From Candidatus Saccharimonadota bacterium (GTDB taxonomy: Bacteria; Eremiobacterota; Xenobia; Xenobiales; Xenobiaceae): a DNA stretch of 28,982 nt. Under the pieces are notes generated by a model, which made no database searches, had not been told where the DNA came from, and saw nothing but the letters and a program-made list of their open reading frames with translations. Positions within the stretch are counted from its first letter, which is position 1. Every line of letters begins with the position of its first letter. Made by a program: the position numbers and the translations under genes. The stretch covers positions 1 through 28,982 of the forward strand of contig SFMI01000010.1 in NCBI GenBank assembly GCA_004554425.1, read 5' to 3'. Of the stretch, positions 1-8,135 are shown piece after piece.

Positions 1-345
1 TTATTGTTAGATAAAATTGTGCACGACAAAATTATCCAGCCCAAGTTGCAAACTTGGCTAAAAGATACGCTTATCCAATGCCAAACAGGCCAAGACAGAC
101 TAGCGTCACCTTTGTTATCTACAGGAGCTGTTATAGGCCACAAAACTGGTACTGGAGACAAAAATAAGCGAGGGCAAATTATCGGCGTTAACGATATTGG
201 TTTTGTTATTTTATCTAATGATGGCGAGCAAATTTCCTACACTTTAGCTGTATTTATAAAAAATTCGCAAGATACGCCAGAAAGAAATGCCCAACTTATG
301 GCCACAATTTCCGAGCTAACTTACCACTATTTTAATAAAAAATAA
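1..345 (+). CDS. class A beta-lactamase, C-terminal part (cut by window edge)
   Basis: This is the last ~114 residues of a serine beta-lactamase, open at the left edge, so the catalytic SxxK and SDN motifs lie outside the window. The visible part holds the third class A motif KTG in the context GHKTGTGDKN, followed by the beta-strand NDIGFVIL and a closing helix with ISELTYHY. The insertion between KTGT and NDIGFV and the ending resemble subclass A2 enzymes (CfxA/CblA/PER type) more than TEM-like ones. The family hydrolyses penicillins and cephalosporins outside the cytoplasm. The gene stops at a TAA and converges on the minus-strand envelope operon, with only ~50 bases between them. Activity cannot be judged because the N-terminal half is missing. 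Confidence 0.85.
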   Translation, partial: LLLDKIVHDKIIQPKLQTWLKDTLIQCQTGQDRLASPLLSTGAVIGHKTGTGDKNKRGQIIGVNDIGFVILSNDGEQISYTLAVFIKNSQDTPERNAQLMATISELTYHYFNKK

Positions 346-394
346 AAATAAGGAAAGCTAGCTCATCTTCTCATTGCTCATCAATATTTACAAG

Positions 395-928
395 CTAAGC
401 TGTAGCCTTTTGCTTTTTCTGACGTCTTTCATAAAACCAAGCGGCTGTCCAGTGTATACAAAATATTTGTATACCCAAAAGCAAAGCTTGCTCGGGCATA
501 GTAAAAGCGGTCACAAAGCCGTCGCCGCCCAAACGCACAGGATTTAAACCAGAGAATAAGCCCAAAATAGGCAAAATGCCGGCCCACTTGGGCTCACAAT
601 CTAAAAGACGAGCCAACAGCCAACCTAAGCAAGGGAAAGCGAGTACACTACTTCCCAAAGCTAAATAAAACCAATGCATATGGGGAGCGATTAAATTAAG
701 TATATCGATAAAAAGCTGATCACCAGTAATGCCAGAGCTCAAAATCTTGGCATATTGAGAGGCCAGGCCTTTATTCATACAAACTAAATACTGAGCATCA
801 ATACCACCTAGGAAAGCCCAAAGCAAGTAAACGCTAAAGACCATGATTAATCCTACCTGAGCATAGGCGGCTAAGCGTCCTATAAGGCTGGGCGCTTTAC
901 TTTTGTTTTGGTTTTGTTCAGTACTCAT
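395..928 (-). CDS. small membrane protein of unknown function, last gene of csaB operon
   Basis: This is a 177-residue protein I do not recognise. It has a short polar N-terminus (~15 residues rich in N, Q, K), a hydrophobic segment at about 22-42, another at about 84-108, one or two more towards 115-165, and a basic tail ending in RRQKKQK. This suggests three or four membrane spans with a cytoplasmic C-terminus. Its ATG overlaps the csaB stop in an ATGA arrangement, so it is probably translationally coupled to csaB and is the last gene of the four-gene minus-strand operon. A role alongside wall-polymer pyruvylation is inference from position only. I see no clear terminator between it and the converging beta-lactamase gene. 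Confidence 0.75.
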   Translation of the reverse strand: MSTEQNQNKSKAPSLIGRLAAYAQVGLIMVFSVYLLWAFLGGIDAQYLVCMNKGLASQYAKILSSGITGDQLFIDILNLIAPHMHWFYLALGSSVLAFPCLGWLLARLLDCEPKWAGILPILGLFSGLNPVRLGGDGFVTAFTMPEQALLLGIQIFCIHWTAAWFYERRQKKQKATA

Positions 929-2016
929 ATCATCTCCAAGGCAATATTGAAAGCTTGCAAAGCCTTCTGACGCAAAGTAGCGGCATTTTGGCCTATCTTC
1001 TTTCCAATTTCTTCTCTATGCTGCCAAGTTTGGCGCAAATTTTCACTTAAATCATCAGCGCTCAATTTTTCCAGAGGCAAGCAAGGAGCTTCACATAATT
1101 GGCAAATGCGGCTTACTTTGGGATCGTAAGCAATACCCAAAATAGGCTTAGCCGAAGAAGAGGCCAAAATGATAGCGTGTAAGCGCATGGCTACTACCAT
1201 TTCAATAGGCTTAGCAGCCAGTAGAGAAACCATCTCGGAAACATTAAGCTGAGGGGCCATAGTGCAAGGATACTTTATTAAAGAAGTAAATCGGCGGGAA
1301 ATTCCCTCATCGTACCAATATTGCAAAGGCAAGACCAATAAATGTGGCCTCTCTTCATCTGAGAACTCGGAAAGCCATTTATTAAAAGCTTCAGCTTTTG
1401 AGGCTAACTCCAAATCGAACCAAGAGCGCAAAGCCACTACAACTATAGGGGCCTTTACAGAGGCTAAATTACACTTTTCTAGCGCTTCGAGCGATTTTTG
1501 CTCGCTCTGAGCTTGCAAAAGAAAAGCGGGATCGGCAGTAAGCACAGCTTCAACGCTGGGAGCGAACTTTTTAAATTCTTGCAATGACTCTTCGTCACGA
1601 AAAGAAGCCTTGTTGGCAAAAGGCAAAAGCTGTTTGGCTAGTAACTTACCTAAGTCTGTACGAATAGGGCCGAATCCTTGACTAAAAATAAAGCTAGGCT
1701 TATTGAGAATGGCTGCCATAGTCAAAATAGCGCCATAGTACATTACACTGCCAATACCAGTCGAGTCTTGAAAAAGGCCACCACCGCCGGAAATAAGCAA
1801 ATCGCATTCGGAAATAGCTTTGTAAATTTGCCAAATAGACTTGCGCTTATAGGCTTTTAAGTGCAACTCTTCAGCTCTAGCTTTATTGTCGATTAAGGCA
1901 CTAAGTTCCAAGCTCGGCTCGAGCTTGCGCAATTGAGTACATTCGGCCTCTAAAATGGCTTCGTCACCAACATTGTCAAAGCCGAAATAGCCAGATAATA
2001 AAATACGCTTGCCCAT
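925..2016 (-). CDS. csaB: polysaccharide pyruvyl transferase CsaB
   Basis: At 363 residues this is the normal length for CsaB. The N-terminus ILLSGYFGFDNVGDEAIL is the family signature, followed by DLLISGGGGLFQD near residue 75 and FIFSQGFGPI near 110. The C-terminal half carries MRLHAIILASSS and GIAYDPKV, also typical. CsaB transfers pyruvate, as a ketal, from phosphoenolpyruvate to the secondary wall polymer, creating the ligand for SLH-domain surface proteins. The gene starts 2 bases after the DUF5693 stop, and its own stop overlaps the next gene by 4 bases. The pairing with DUF5693 is a recurrent neighbourhood. It implies SLH-anchored proteins in this organism, though none is in this window. 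Confidence 0.93.
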   Translation of the reverse strand: MGKRILLSGYFGFDNVGDEAILEAECTQLRKLEPSLELSALIDNKARAEELHLKAYKRKSIWQIYKAISECDLLISGGGGLFQDSTGIGSVMYYGAILTMAAILNKPSFIFSQGFGPIRTDLGKLLAKQLLPFANKASFRDEESLQEFKKFAPSVEAVLTADPAFLLQAQSEQKSLEALEKCNLASVKAPIVVVALRSWFDLELASKAEAFNKWLSEFSDEERPHLLVLPLQYWYDEGISRRFTSLIKYPCTMAPQLNVSEMVSLLAAKPIEMVVAMRLHAIILASSSAKPILGIAYDPKVSRICQLCEAPCLPLEKLSADDLSENLRQTWQHREEIGKKIGQNAATLRQKALQAFNIALEMI

Positions 2017-2018
2017 AC

Positions 2019-4133
2019 TTATTTAGCCCCGTTCTCTTCAGCCTTGCGCTCGATCAGCTCATTTTGCCCAGAAACAACCATAGACTCAGTTTTACTAGAA
2101 GCAGGCATATCACAACTCGGTTGCACCAGTAATTTTGTATAAGGCACGAGCAAGTTCTTTAAACCGTAGCAAATGAGAGCAAGCATTACACCTATAGCGC
2201 AACCTAAAACAACTCCATTGGTAGTACGTTGTAAAGAAACTAAAATAGGAGTATGGATGTGGCCATAGGTATCGGAAAGAGAAGCCATACCAACAGCACT
2301 AGCTAAAACAGCCAAAGGCACGCAACTGCGCCAACGCAAGAATACCAACGTAGGCAGCAATACTAAAGCAGGGTTGCCTAAAATAAACTCTTTGAAACGC
2401 GGACGCACTCCCAAAGTACCATCAAGCCAACGCCTAAAAGCGCGTTCCGATTCGCTAACCACTAAGTCTCCGCCACTGTTGCCAGTACGAATTAAATAGA
2501 AAGCGGCCACAATAGCAAAAACAAAGAAGAGCACGACGAAACTATCCAAACCGCCGTTGCGCCCTTGCTGTACTAGCCAAATAACAAAGATGACCAGAGG
2601 GACTAATAAACTATGTAATTTTACGCCACGGAACACATCTAAACTGAGCATGTAGTTTAAATCGCTCAGTAAAGCGCCAGTCAACAGACCGCCATACAAG
2701 GTTAAGCTGACTGAAACGGCCATTACGATTAAACCATCGACTATAGCATTCCAAATACTGGAGCTATTCTGCGCTTGTTCCCAAAAAGGCACTAAAATTA
2801 CGTACGCTAAAATAGGCATAATTGTTACTGCCGCTAAAGCCAGTAAAATACGCACCCAATGGCATCCCAAACCACTAAGGCAACTTAACGCAGTAATAAA
2901 GACAACTAAAAGTAACAGAGCAATCGCACTGCGACGCCCCCAAAAACGCTGGCAGAAAGTATTCTCACGACAAAGTAAATTAACTAATAAAATGAAACAC
3001 AGAGCTATGCTGGCACTAATCGCTGTTATAGCTAAACTCCATAAAGTAAAACCAGTCTTAACTAAATTGTCAGAAATACTGTAAGTACTAGCTTGTCCTT
3101 TAAACAAGGGAGCCAAGCTCTTTTGGATACCGCTCATAAAAGCGGAATTGACTTCTTCTAAAGAGAGCTTCTCGACACCATCGAGATAAGGACGACAGTA
3201 AATTAAACGAATACCGCGTTCTCTAACACCCAAGCTGTACATAGAAATAACGGTATCGGGATCGAGTTTGGCCTGATGGGAAGGAGAAATAGCCATTACT
3301 CGGACTACACGTTCAGGACAAAGCTTAGCTAAAGTGACAATACCCTTTTGCTGAGCTTTGGGAGCCAATTCAATAACGCCAAGCTTCAAATTGGCTTGTT
3401 CTAAAAGTTTGGCAGTAGTCTCCAAATTTTTGGGATAGCCATATACTTCATTGCGCAGACCACCAAAAATCAAGCCCTCGATTTGCCCTTGTTTGGCCAA
3501 CTGAGCATATGTTTTGAAAATATTTGTCAGGCTAGCTTCATCCAATTTGGGACTATTCCAAGGGCGCAACCACACTTTAAAAGCGTATTTGTCGTGCAAT
3601 TCTCTAACAGTATCATAGGGAATGCCCAACCCCAAAGTGGGCAAATCGCGGATATCACAAGCCAGCTCAACTACTTTACCTTTGTTATCCGGGACAAGGC
3701 GAACTCTGTCTGAGCCTAAGCTATAAGCAGCTCCTTGTTTAATTTTAGCGGCTGTAGCGTTATCCTTAGCCACATAGTAGGCGCACATAGGATCGAGCTT
3801 AATAGCGCTATCTACTCTTTTTTGAGATTGTAAGTCGGTCATCTCAAAGTAGTTGGCCGCTCTAGCTAGACCACGTAAAGCCAAAGAGTCGCGGCTACTT
3901 TCTTCTACAGCTATAGCCGTAACACCACTAGCTTTACACCAAGCTAAAACTGTCTCTAACGAAGTACCGCTGCGTCTAGCGTAATCATTTAATGCCGCAT
4001 AATCAAAAAGAACTTCAGCGGAATTATTGCGCTGTTCGCTGTTTACTCTGCTGACAATAAGTGGCAGAGCCGCCAACAACCCCAAAACGACGATTAAAAC
4101 AATAGAAAAACCAAAAGATGTATTTTTTTTCAT
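2019..4133 (-). CDS. DUF5693 family polytopic membrane protein
   Basis: This is a protein of about 704 residues. I start it at the ATG at 4133, whose ATGA overlaps the stop of the upstream gene; a TTG six codons earlier is also in frame but less attractive. The N-terminus (MKKNTSFGFSIV...) is a single membrane anchor. Next comes an extracytoplasmic domain of ~320 residues with features seen in DUF5693 proteins (SGTSLETVLAWCKASG, VWLRPWNSP, GLIFGGLRNEVYG). From about residue 360 there are roughly nine hydrophobic segments, and the C-terminal tail is charged. DUF5693 has no established biochemical function to my knowledge. Its repeated pairing with csaB suggests a part in making, exporting or modifying the pyruvylated wall polymer, which is inference. 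Confidence 0.85.
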   Translation of the reverse strand: MKKNTSFGFSIVLIVVLGLLAALPLIVSRVNSEQRNNSAEVLFDYAALNDYARRSGTSLETVLAWCKASGVTAIAVEESSRDSLALRGLARAANYFEMTDLQSQKRVDSAIKLDPMCAYYVAKDNATAAKIKQGAAYSLGSDRVRLVPDNKGKVVELACDIRDLPTLGLGIPYDTVRELHDKYAFKVWLRPWNSPKLDEASLTNIFKTYAQLAKQGQIEGLIFGGLRNEVYGYPKNLETTAKLLEQANLKLGVIELAPKAQQKGIVTLAKLCPERVVRVMAISPSHQAKLDPDTVISMYSLGVRERGIRLIYCRPYLDGVEKLSLEEVNSAFMSGIQKSLAPLFKGQASTYSISDNLVKTGFTLWSLAITAISASIALCFILLVNLLCRENTFCQRFWGRRSAIALLLLVVFITALSCLSGLGCHWVRILLALAAVTIMPILAYVILVPFWEQAQNSSSIWNAIVDGLIVMAVSVSLTLYGGLLTGALLSDLNYMLSLDVFRGVKLHSLLVPLVIFVIWLVQQGRNGGLDSFVVLFFVFAIVAAFYLIRTGNSGGDLVVSESERAFRRWLDGTLGVRPRFKEFILGNPALVLLPTLVFLRWRSCVPLAVLASAVGMASLSDTYGHIHTPILVSLQRTTNGVVLGCAIGVMLALICYGLKNLLVPYTKLLVQPSCDMPASSKTESMVVSGQNELIERKAEENGAK

Positions 4134-5494
4134 CGCTTGCTCTTCAAACAATCTAAAGCTGCTTGCTGAGCTAAATGCCTAGCTTCAGCTTCTATATATT
4201 CTCTATAATCGCTATTTATTTGCTGTTCATTTATCTGATAAAAGCGCTGGCTGAGTTTGCCTACAGTATAAGTGCCGCTCCAAGCTATCGCAGCCTTGGC
4301 TACAGCTCCCAAAGCAGGTATAAAACCAACAGCTTCACGAGCTAGAATGCGCCACCCCCAGGCACCTCCTACAACTGGCAGCAATTCACCTATGCGAGCA
4401 AAGAAATCGATAGGACGACCGTAAATAGCCCCGATAAGTAAAGCTAGGCGAAGTTGCTTGGCTGTAATGTATATTGTTTCTCCTGAAACAGCAAATAGCC
4501 CTAAAAATGCGCCTACGAAAGGCAAAGAAGTAGTCAAACCGGAAGCAGCCGCCGCCGCAGCTGAATCTTTGGCTGCTCTACCAATTAGCAATGATACTAT
4601 GTTGTCGCGCAGCAAACTATAATCACGAGCCAACACGTAGACAAAATTGCCCAGTCCTTGACAAATATACTTATAAAAGCTCGCTCCACCATCGTTTGCT
4701 TTCAAAACCATAATTGCAGGCAACGTAGAGTCAAAACGCGGCACCAGTTCAGCCATATCTATATCTGTAGGCGAAACTATATAAGAGGCTAAAGGATCGC
4801 TGCTCACCCAATTAGGGCCTAAACGAGGCTCTTTGTCCGATTCTGGCCAAGTTTCCAATAATTGTGACGCCCAATCTATCTTTTGGGATTCTGAAAGAGC
4901 CAATTCGCTCGATAGACGTTTTTCCGGCTGAATTTCGGCGGCTTCAACTCCTCCGACAGCTAGCCAAGCAGGCGCAATATTCTCATTTTCAGACGGCTGC
5001 TCTGAGTGAGCATTTTTAGTTTTGACCAGAGCCTCCAAAGCTAAACGTTTAGCTTCAGTGTCACTTACAAAATTTGGCTTAGAAATATCGGCACTAAATG
5101 CAGAACTTACAATTCCAACGGGAGACAATTCAGCTAAATTACTGCTAGTCAGAAAGAGTAACTTGGTTTTAGCAGCAAAACATTCACAACAAAAGCGCAA
5201 ATACTCTAAGCTTGGTACAATATTGCCCAAGTGAATGATAGCCGCATCTAAATTTTTATAGTCTTCGACTGCTTGATGGCGACGATCTGGCAAAGGCAAA
5301 CAGCGAATCTGTGAATGGGAAGTGACATTGCTTAAGTTGACCACAGGTTCCCCCATTAGTTCCAGCATTGCCGAAACATTTTCTTTACTGCCAACTAAAG
5401 CCAAATTGCATCCGACACTGAAATTTTTTCTAAGTTCTTCTGTAGAATAATTTAAAGAGAAAATTTGATAAAATATATTTAAGGTAGAAGCCAT
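4130..5494 (-). CDS. DUF697-type membrane protein with degenerate GTPase-like N-terminus
   Basis: This is 454 residues from the ATG at 5494, which has GAGG six to seven bases upstream; a TTG six codons further upstream lacks such a site. The C-terminal ~190 residues look like DUF697, the helical membrane-associated domain that follows G domains in Era-like GTPases: FVYVLARDYSLLRDNIVSLL, an alanine-rich stretch, then LLIGAIYGRPIDFFARIGEL and GFIPALGAVAKAAIAWSGTY. The N-terminal part begins with a strand-loop NLALVGSKENVSAM where a GTPase would carry GxxxxGK[S/T]; the lysine-serine pair is absent. A middle region (~150-240) is low in recognisable motifs. It is the first gene of the csaB operon. 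I infer a non-GTP-binding or strongly diverged relative; true function unknown. Confidence 0.7.
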   Translation of the reverse strand: MASTLNIFYQIFSLNYSTEELRKNFSVGCNLALVGSKENVSAMLELMGEPVVNLSNVTSHSQIRCLPLPDRRHQAVEDYKNLDAAIIHLGNIVPSLEYLRFCCECFAAKTKLLFLTSSNLAELSPVGIVSSAFSADISKPNFVSDTEAKRLALEALVKTKNAHSEQPSENENIAPAWLAVGGVEAAEIQPEKRLSSELALSESQKIDWASQLLETWPESDKEPRLGPNWVSSDPLASYIVSPTDIDMAELVPRFDSTLPAIMVLKANDGGASFYKYICQGLGNFVYVLARDYSLLRDNIVSLLIGRAAKDSAAAAAASGLTTSLPFVGAFLGLFAVSGETIYITAKQLRLALLIGAIYGRPIDFFARIGELLPVVGGAWGWRILAREAVGFIPALGAVAKAAIAWSGTYTVGKLSQRFYQINEQQINSDYREYIEAEARHLAQQAALDCLKSKR

Positions 5495-5672
5495 GCTAAA
5501 CCTCGGGGCCAAGTCTAAACCGGTCTAAGTTTCTTCTGAACCTATTGGATCCTGCCGCTGTAGTGCAAAAACAGACCAGCCATTTAACGGCAAAAAACGC
5601 TAATTTGCCAGGAAAAGCCCATTATTTTCGAAAAGTGAGTCGGGCAAAGTTTTTTAGGAGAGTGCTAGTTCT

Positions 5673-6215
5673 ATGAACTCTAAGCTGACAAAATCTTTAA
5701 TCCTATTGCTGGGCTTAGCCATTATAAGCGGAATAGCCTTAAATGCTGAAAAGGCCTATGCTGAAAATGATAAAGTCAATACTCAACTTATAGCCCAGCT
5801 TCCCAGCCCGGTACGCCGTGTCAGTAATAATAAAGCTTTTACTGAAGAGTGCAAAATCAAGTTATCCCCTATTTCCGGTTGCCAAGTTGTACAATACATT
5901 ATTGTCAATAGTTGCATTTGCGAAATTGTCTCCAATTACAAAGGCATGGAATTAAACTACCGCGCAACTAAACACCCCAACGAATCTTTAGTAGACAGTA
6001 AACGTATGAAACAAACGGTCAGCAAACCGAAGAGCTTCTCTATGCAAACTTCCAAAGGGGCTAAAATAAACGGTTTTGTTTCCGAATATACTTGCGGAGC
6101 CAAAGCAGCTAGCTGGGAATATAATAAAACGCGCTACGTATTGATGAGCTGGTCAAAAATTAACGACAACGATTTAATTCTTTTAGCCAGAAGAGCAGCT
6201 AAAGCTGATTTATAA
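5673..6215 (+). CDS. secreted protein of unknown function
   Basis: This is a 180-residue protein with a clear signal peptide: MNSKLTKS, then a hydrophobic core LILLLGLAIISGIALNA, and a likely cleavage after AYA near residue 30. The mature part (~150 residues) is basic, contains several cysteines (about positions 60, 70, 81, 83 and later 141) that could form disulfides, and has no family I recognise. AGGAG sits 12 bases before the ATG. The gene stands alone between the divergent csaB operon and a strong terminator. Codon use is A/T-ending like most genes here. It may be a small surface or extracellular protein; nothing in the sequence shows its partner. Confidence 0.7.
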   Translation: MNSKLTKSLILLLGLAIISGIALNAEKAYAENDKVNTQLIAQLPSPVRRVSNNKAFTEECKIKLSPISGCQVVQYIIVNSCICEIVSNYKGMELNYRATKHPNESLVDSKRMKQTVSKPKSFSMQTSKGAKINGFVSEYTCGAKAASWEYNKTRYVLMSWSKINDNDLILLARRAAKADL

Positions 6216-6232
6216 CTAATAGCCTTTTAATT

Positions 6233-6278
6233 AAGAAAGCCGCTCCTACCTTGCAGTTGGAGCGGCTTTCTTATTTTT
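6233..6278 (+). terminator. rho-independent terminator after the secreted-protein gene
   Basis: This is a perfect 14-base inverted repeat, AAGAAAGCCGCTCC and GGAGCGGCTTTCTT, with a 12-base loop, followed by ATTTTT. It begins 17 bases after the stop codon at 6215. Because the stem starts with A-rich bases it may also act on transcripts arriving from the tRNA operon on the other strand. Confidence 0.92.
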
Positions 6279-6316
6279 ACAATTGCAACCGACGGCGGAT
6301 ACAATGCTAAAAAGAC

Positions 6317-6347
6317 AAAAAAAATCCCACTTCCCAGTGAAGTGAGA
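6317..6347 (-). terminator. rho-independent terminator of the tRNA operon
   Basis: Read on the minus strand, TCTCACTTC pairs with GAAGTGGGA (nine pairs, one G-U) around a five-base loop, followed directly by a run of eight T. It lies 14 bases downstream of the 3' end of tRNA-Val and ends the tRNA transcript. Confidence 0.88.
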
Positions 6348-6361
6348 CTTTCTTTTAGGAA

Positions 6362-6438
<77 letters not shown>

Positions 6439-6447
6439 ATTTTCCTT

Positions 6448-6521
6448 TGGAGGCGTCGAGCAGAATTGAACTGCTGTAAGAGGTTTTGCAGACCTCCGCC
6501 TAGCCACTCGGCCACAACGCC
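6448..6521 (-). tRNA. tRNA-Cys (anticodon GCA)
   Basis: A 74-base cloverleaf with encoded CCA. The acceptor stem is GGCGTTG with CGACGCC (one T-G pair), and the discriminator is T. The anticodon stem GAGGT/ACCTC surrounds the loop CTGCAAA, giving GCA. The T-loop TTCAATT is normal. The U73 discriminator is the identity element expected for cysteine tRNA. It is the middle gene of the tRNA operon, 12 bases after tRNA-Gly. Confidence 0.95.
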
Positions 6522-6533
6522 ATACTTTTTATC

Positions 6534-6608
6534 TGGAGCGAGAGACGAGATTCGAACTCGCGACCGTCGGCTTGGGAAGCCGATGCTCTACCGCTGAGCC
6601 ACTCTCGC
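6534..6608 (-). tRNA. tRNA-Gly (anticodon CCC)
   Basis: A 75-base cloverleaf with encoded CCA. The acceptor stem is GCGAGAG with CTCTCGC, the discriminator is T, and the D-stem GCTC/GAGC flanks AGCGGTA. The anticodon stem TCGGC/GCCGA encloses TTCCCAA, giving CCC, which reads GGG. The T-loop TTCGAAT is canonical. It is the first gene of the operon, about 57 bases downstream of the promoter's -10 box. Confidence 0.95.
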
Positions 6609-6664
6609 GGACCACCGAGAACTCATTCTCGCTTTGTCGTTAGCCTCTGCTCTCGACGTGAGAG

Positions 6665-6693
6665 AGTATAGCAGGCTACATAGTGTTTGGCAA
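6665..6693 (-). promoter_or_regulatory. sigma70-type promoter of the tRNA operon
   Basis: On the minus strand TTGCCA and TATACT are separated by exactly 17 bases and read into tRNA-Gly. Both boxes match the housekeeping consensus at five or four of six positions. It is the best promoter match in the window and fits a stable-RNA operon. Confidence 0.8.
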
Positions 6694-6695
6694 GG

Positions 6696-6733
6696 GGTTC
6701 TGCCAAAAAAATCAGATTTTTTTTTGCAGAACC
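6696..6733 (-). terminator. long hairpin after the lipoprotein gene, probable terminator
   Basis: GGTTCTGC and GCAGAACC flank a run of A and a run of T that can also pair, giving a stem of about 15 pairs around a five-base loop. It lies 20 bases beyond the stop codon of the lipoprotein gene. The T-run is inside the hairpin rather than after it, so it is an atypical terminator. Its end is only two bases from the -35 box of the tRNA promoter, so it may insulate that promoter from read-through. Confidence 0.55.
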
Positions 6734-6753
6734 TTAGAGTTTATCGACAAGCC

Positions 6754-8085
6754 TTATTTTTTATTAGATTTAGGATAGCTACTGTCGTCGACCAAAGCTT
6801 CACCAGCACGGTTGGCGTTAATCTCTGTCCCTTCGTCTAATTCGGCCTCTTCACTATCCCACTGGAAAGGAGGTATAACTGATATACCCTTTACCTTTTC
6901 ACTGAGAATTAAGCCATCAGCAGCAGTAAGACGCTTGATATAGAAAACCAATCCTTCCGGACAAGCATATTCGCCAAAGGCTACAGAAGTGCCATCAGGC
7001 TGAGATTCAGCCACTCCCATAGTTAAACGTCCATCAGGATAGGCTCCAGCAATGTCAGTTAGAGAGCTGCCTACACCAACGTTATTTTTGGCTGCGAACT
7101 TAGGATCTTCGCTATGGACTTCGATAACTTCGGAAGTTTTACCATCAAAATGAACTTCTACATTTCGATCAGGCATGTGATAAATAACAATATCACCAGA
7201 CCAAGCTGGATATTTATCCGGAATAGCCAATTCGTACACTTCTCTAGCGGTAGCGCCCAAATAGACTCCGCCCAAGAATTTACCCGCCTCCAGTTTACTC
7301 TTTAGAGCTTCACGTTTAGCTAAAGTTTTGGCTATAGCTGCCTTGCGCTCACTTTCTTTGGCTTGTTCGGCTTTAAGTTGGCGCAACCGATCATCCCACT
7401 TTTTGCAATAAGTTCGGATAGGCTCACCTAAGCGGCTTACTTTTACATTGGCCAAAAGTTGATAAGCTTGTGATCCAAGCTTATCTTCATGTGGATCGCG
7501 GCTAAGCAATGAATAAGCTAACCAAGCTTTTAAATCTTGATCGTCTGGTTCTACCACCAACATATCTTCCAAATTAGCTATAGCTAAATTGTAATCGCCA
7601 GACATAGCTCGACGTATAGCTACAGTACGCCTATCCATAGGCAAAACCAAACGCAAACGCTCCGTCAGCAAATACAAATTGCCAACTTCTTCCACTTGTT
7701 CGCCGTAAAGATATTCTCCACGCTTGCCAGTAACTTTCTGAACTGATTCCGGCCCTTGGGAAGGATCCAAGATAATATCTAAATTCAAAGCACAATTGCC
7801 AGGCGCGGTACTTAAATCTAAAGTTACAGCGAAAACGCCGCTTTCTACGGTGGTGCTGACTTTAGCCAATACTTCTTTCTCTTCACGAAGAACCACACTA
7901 ACCGGAGTATCGTCTGGCATGCTGGTTCTACCTTCTACAGCTAAAAGGTGATTTTTGTCATTGGTAACAGAAACTGAAAGATTGGCATCAAAATAGCCTA
8001 AAAGCGAACATCCGGCTAGAAATGCCGATAGAACGAATAACGCGGTCAACCGCCAATAGACAAGTCTTTCTTGCATTCTTTCCAT
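6754..8085 (-). CDS. TPR-containing lipoprotein of unknown function
   Basis: This 443-residue protein has a lipoprotein signal: basic start, hydrophobic core TALFVLSAFLAGC, with the modifiable cysteine at residue 26. An immunoglobulin-like region follows (~30-115), then one or two TPR units around 155-195 (YNLAIANLEDMLVVEPDDQ), a charged helix rich in K, E and A (~230-260), and a C-terminal domain with GVYLGATAREVYELAI and VGVGSSLTDIAGAYP. That pair looks like two copies of a small repeat that often follows such lipoproteins. A second ATG three codons later is possible. It follows rpe by 50 bases and is probably the last gene of the kinase operon, so it may serve the same wall-related programme; function unknown. 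Confidence 0.75.
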   Translation of the reverse strand: MERMQERLVYWRLTALFVLSAFLAGCSLLGYFDANLSVSVTNDKNHLLAVEGRTSMPDDTPVSVVLREEKEVLAKVSTTVESGVFAVTLDLSTAPGNCALNLDIILDPSQGPESVQKVTGKRGEYLYGEQVEEVGNLYLLTERLRLVLPMDRRTVAIRRAMSGDYNLAIANLEDMLVVEPDDQDLKAWLAYSLLSRDPHEDKLGSQAYQLLANVKVSRLGEPIRTYCKKWDDRLRQLKAEQAKESERKAAIAKTLAKREALKSKLEAGKFLGGVYLGATAREVYELAIPDKYPAWSGDIVIYHMPDRNVEVHFDGKTSEVIEVHSEDPKFAAKNNVGVGSSLTDIAGAYPDGRLTMGVAESQPDGTSVAFGEYACPEGLVFYIKRLTAADGLILSEKVKGISVIPPFQWDSEEAELDEGTEINANRAGEALVDDSSYPKSNKK

Positions 8086-8135
8086 ATGCCCGCTGTTTTG
8101 GCCTCACTCCCATTTTTCTTATTCAGATCAGCTTC

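Noticed and set aside
4134..4151. Upstream TTG start for the DUF5693 gene
   Set aside because: The ATG at 4133 overlaps the previous stop as ATGA and begins a normal membrane anchor; the extra six residues add nothing.
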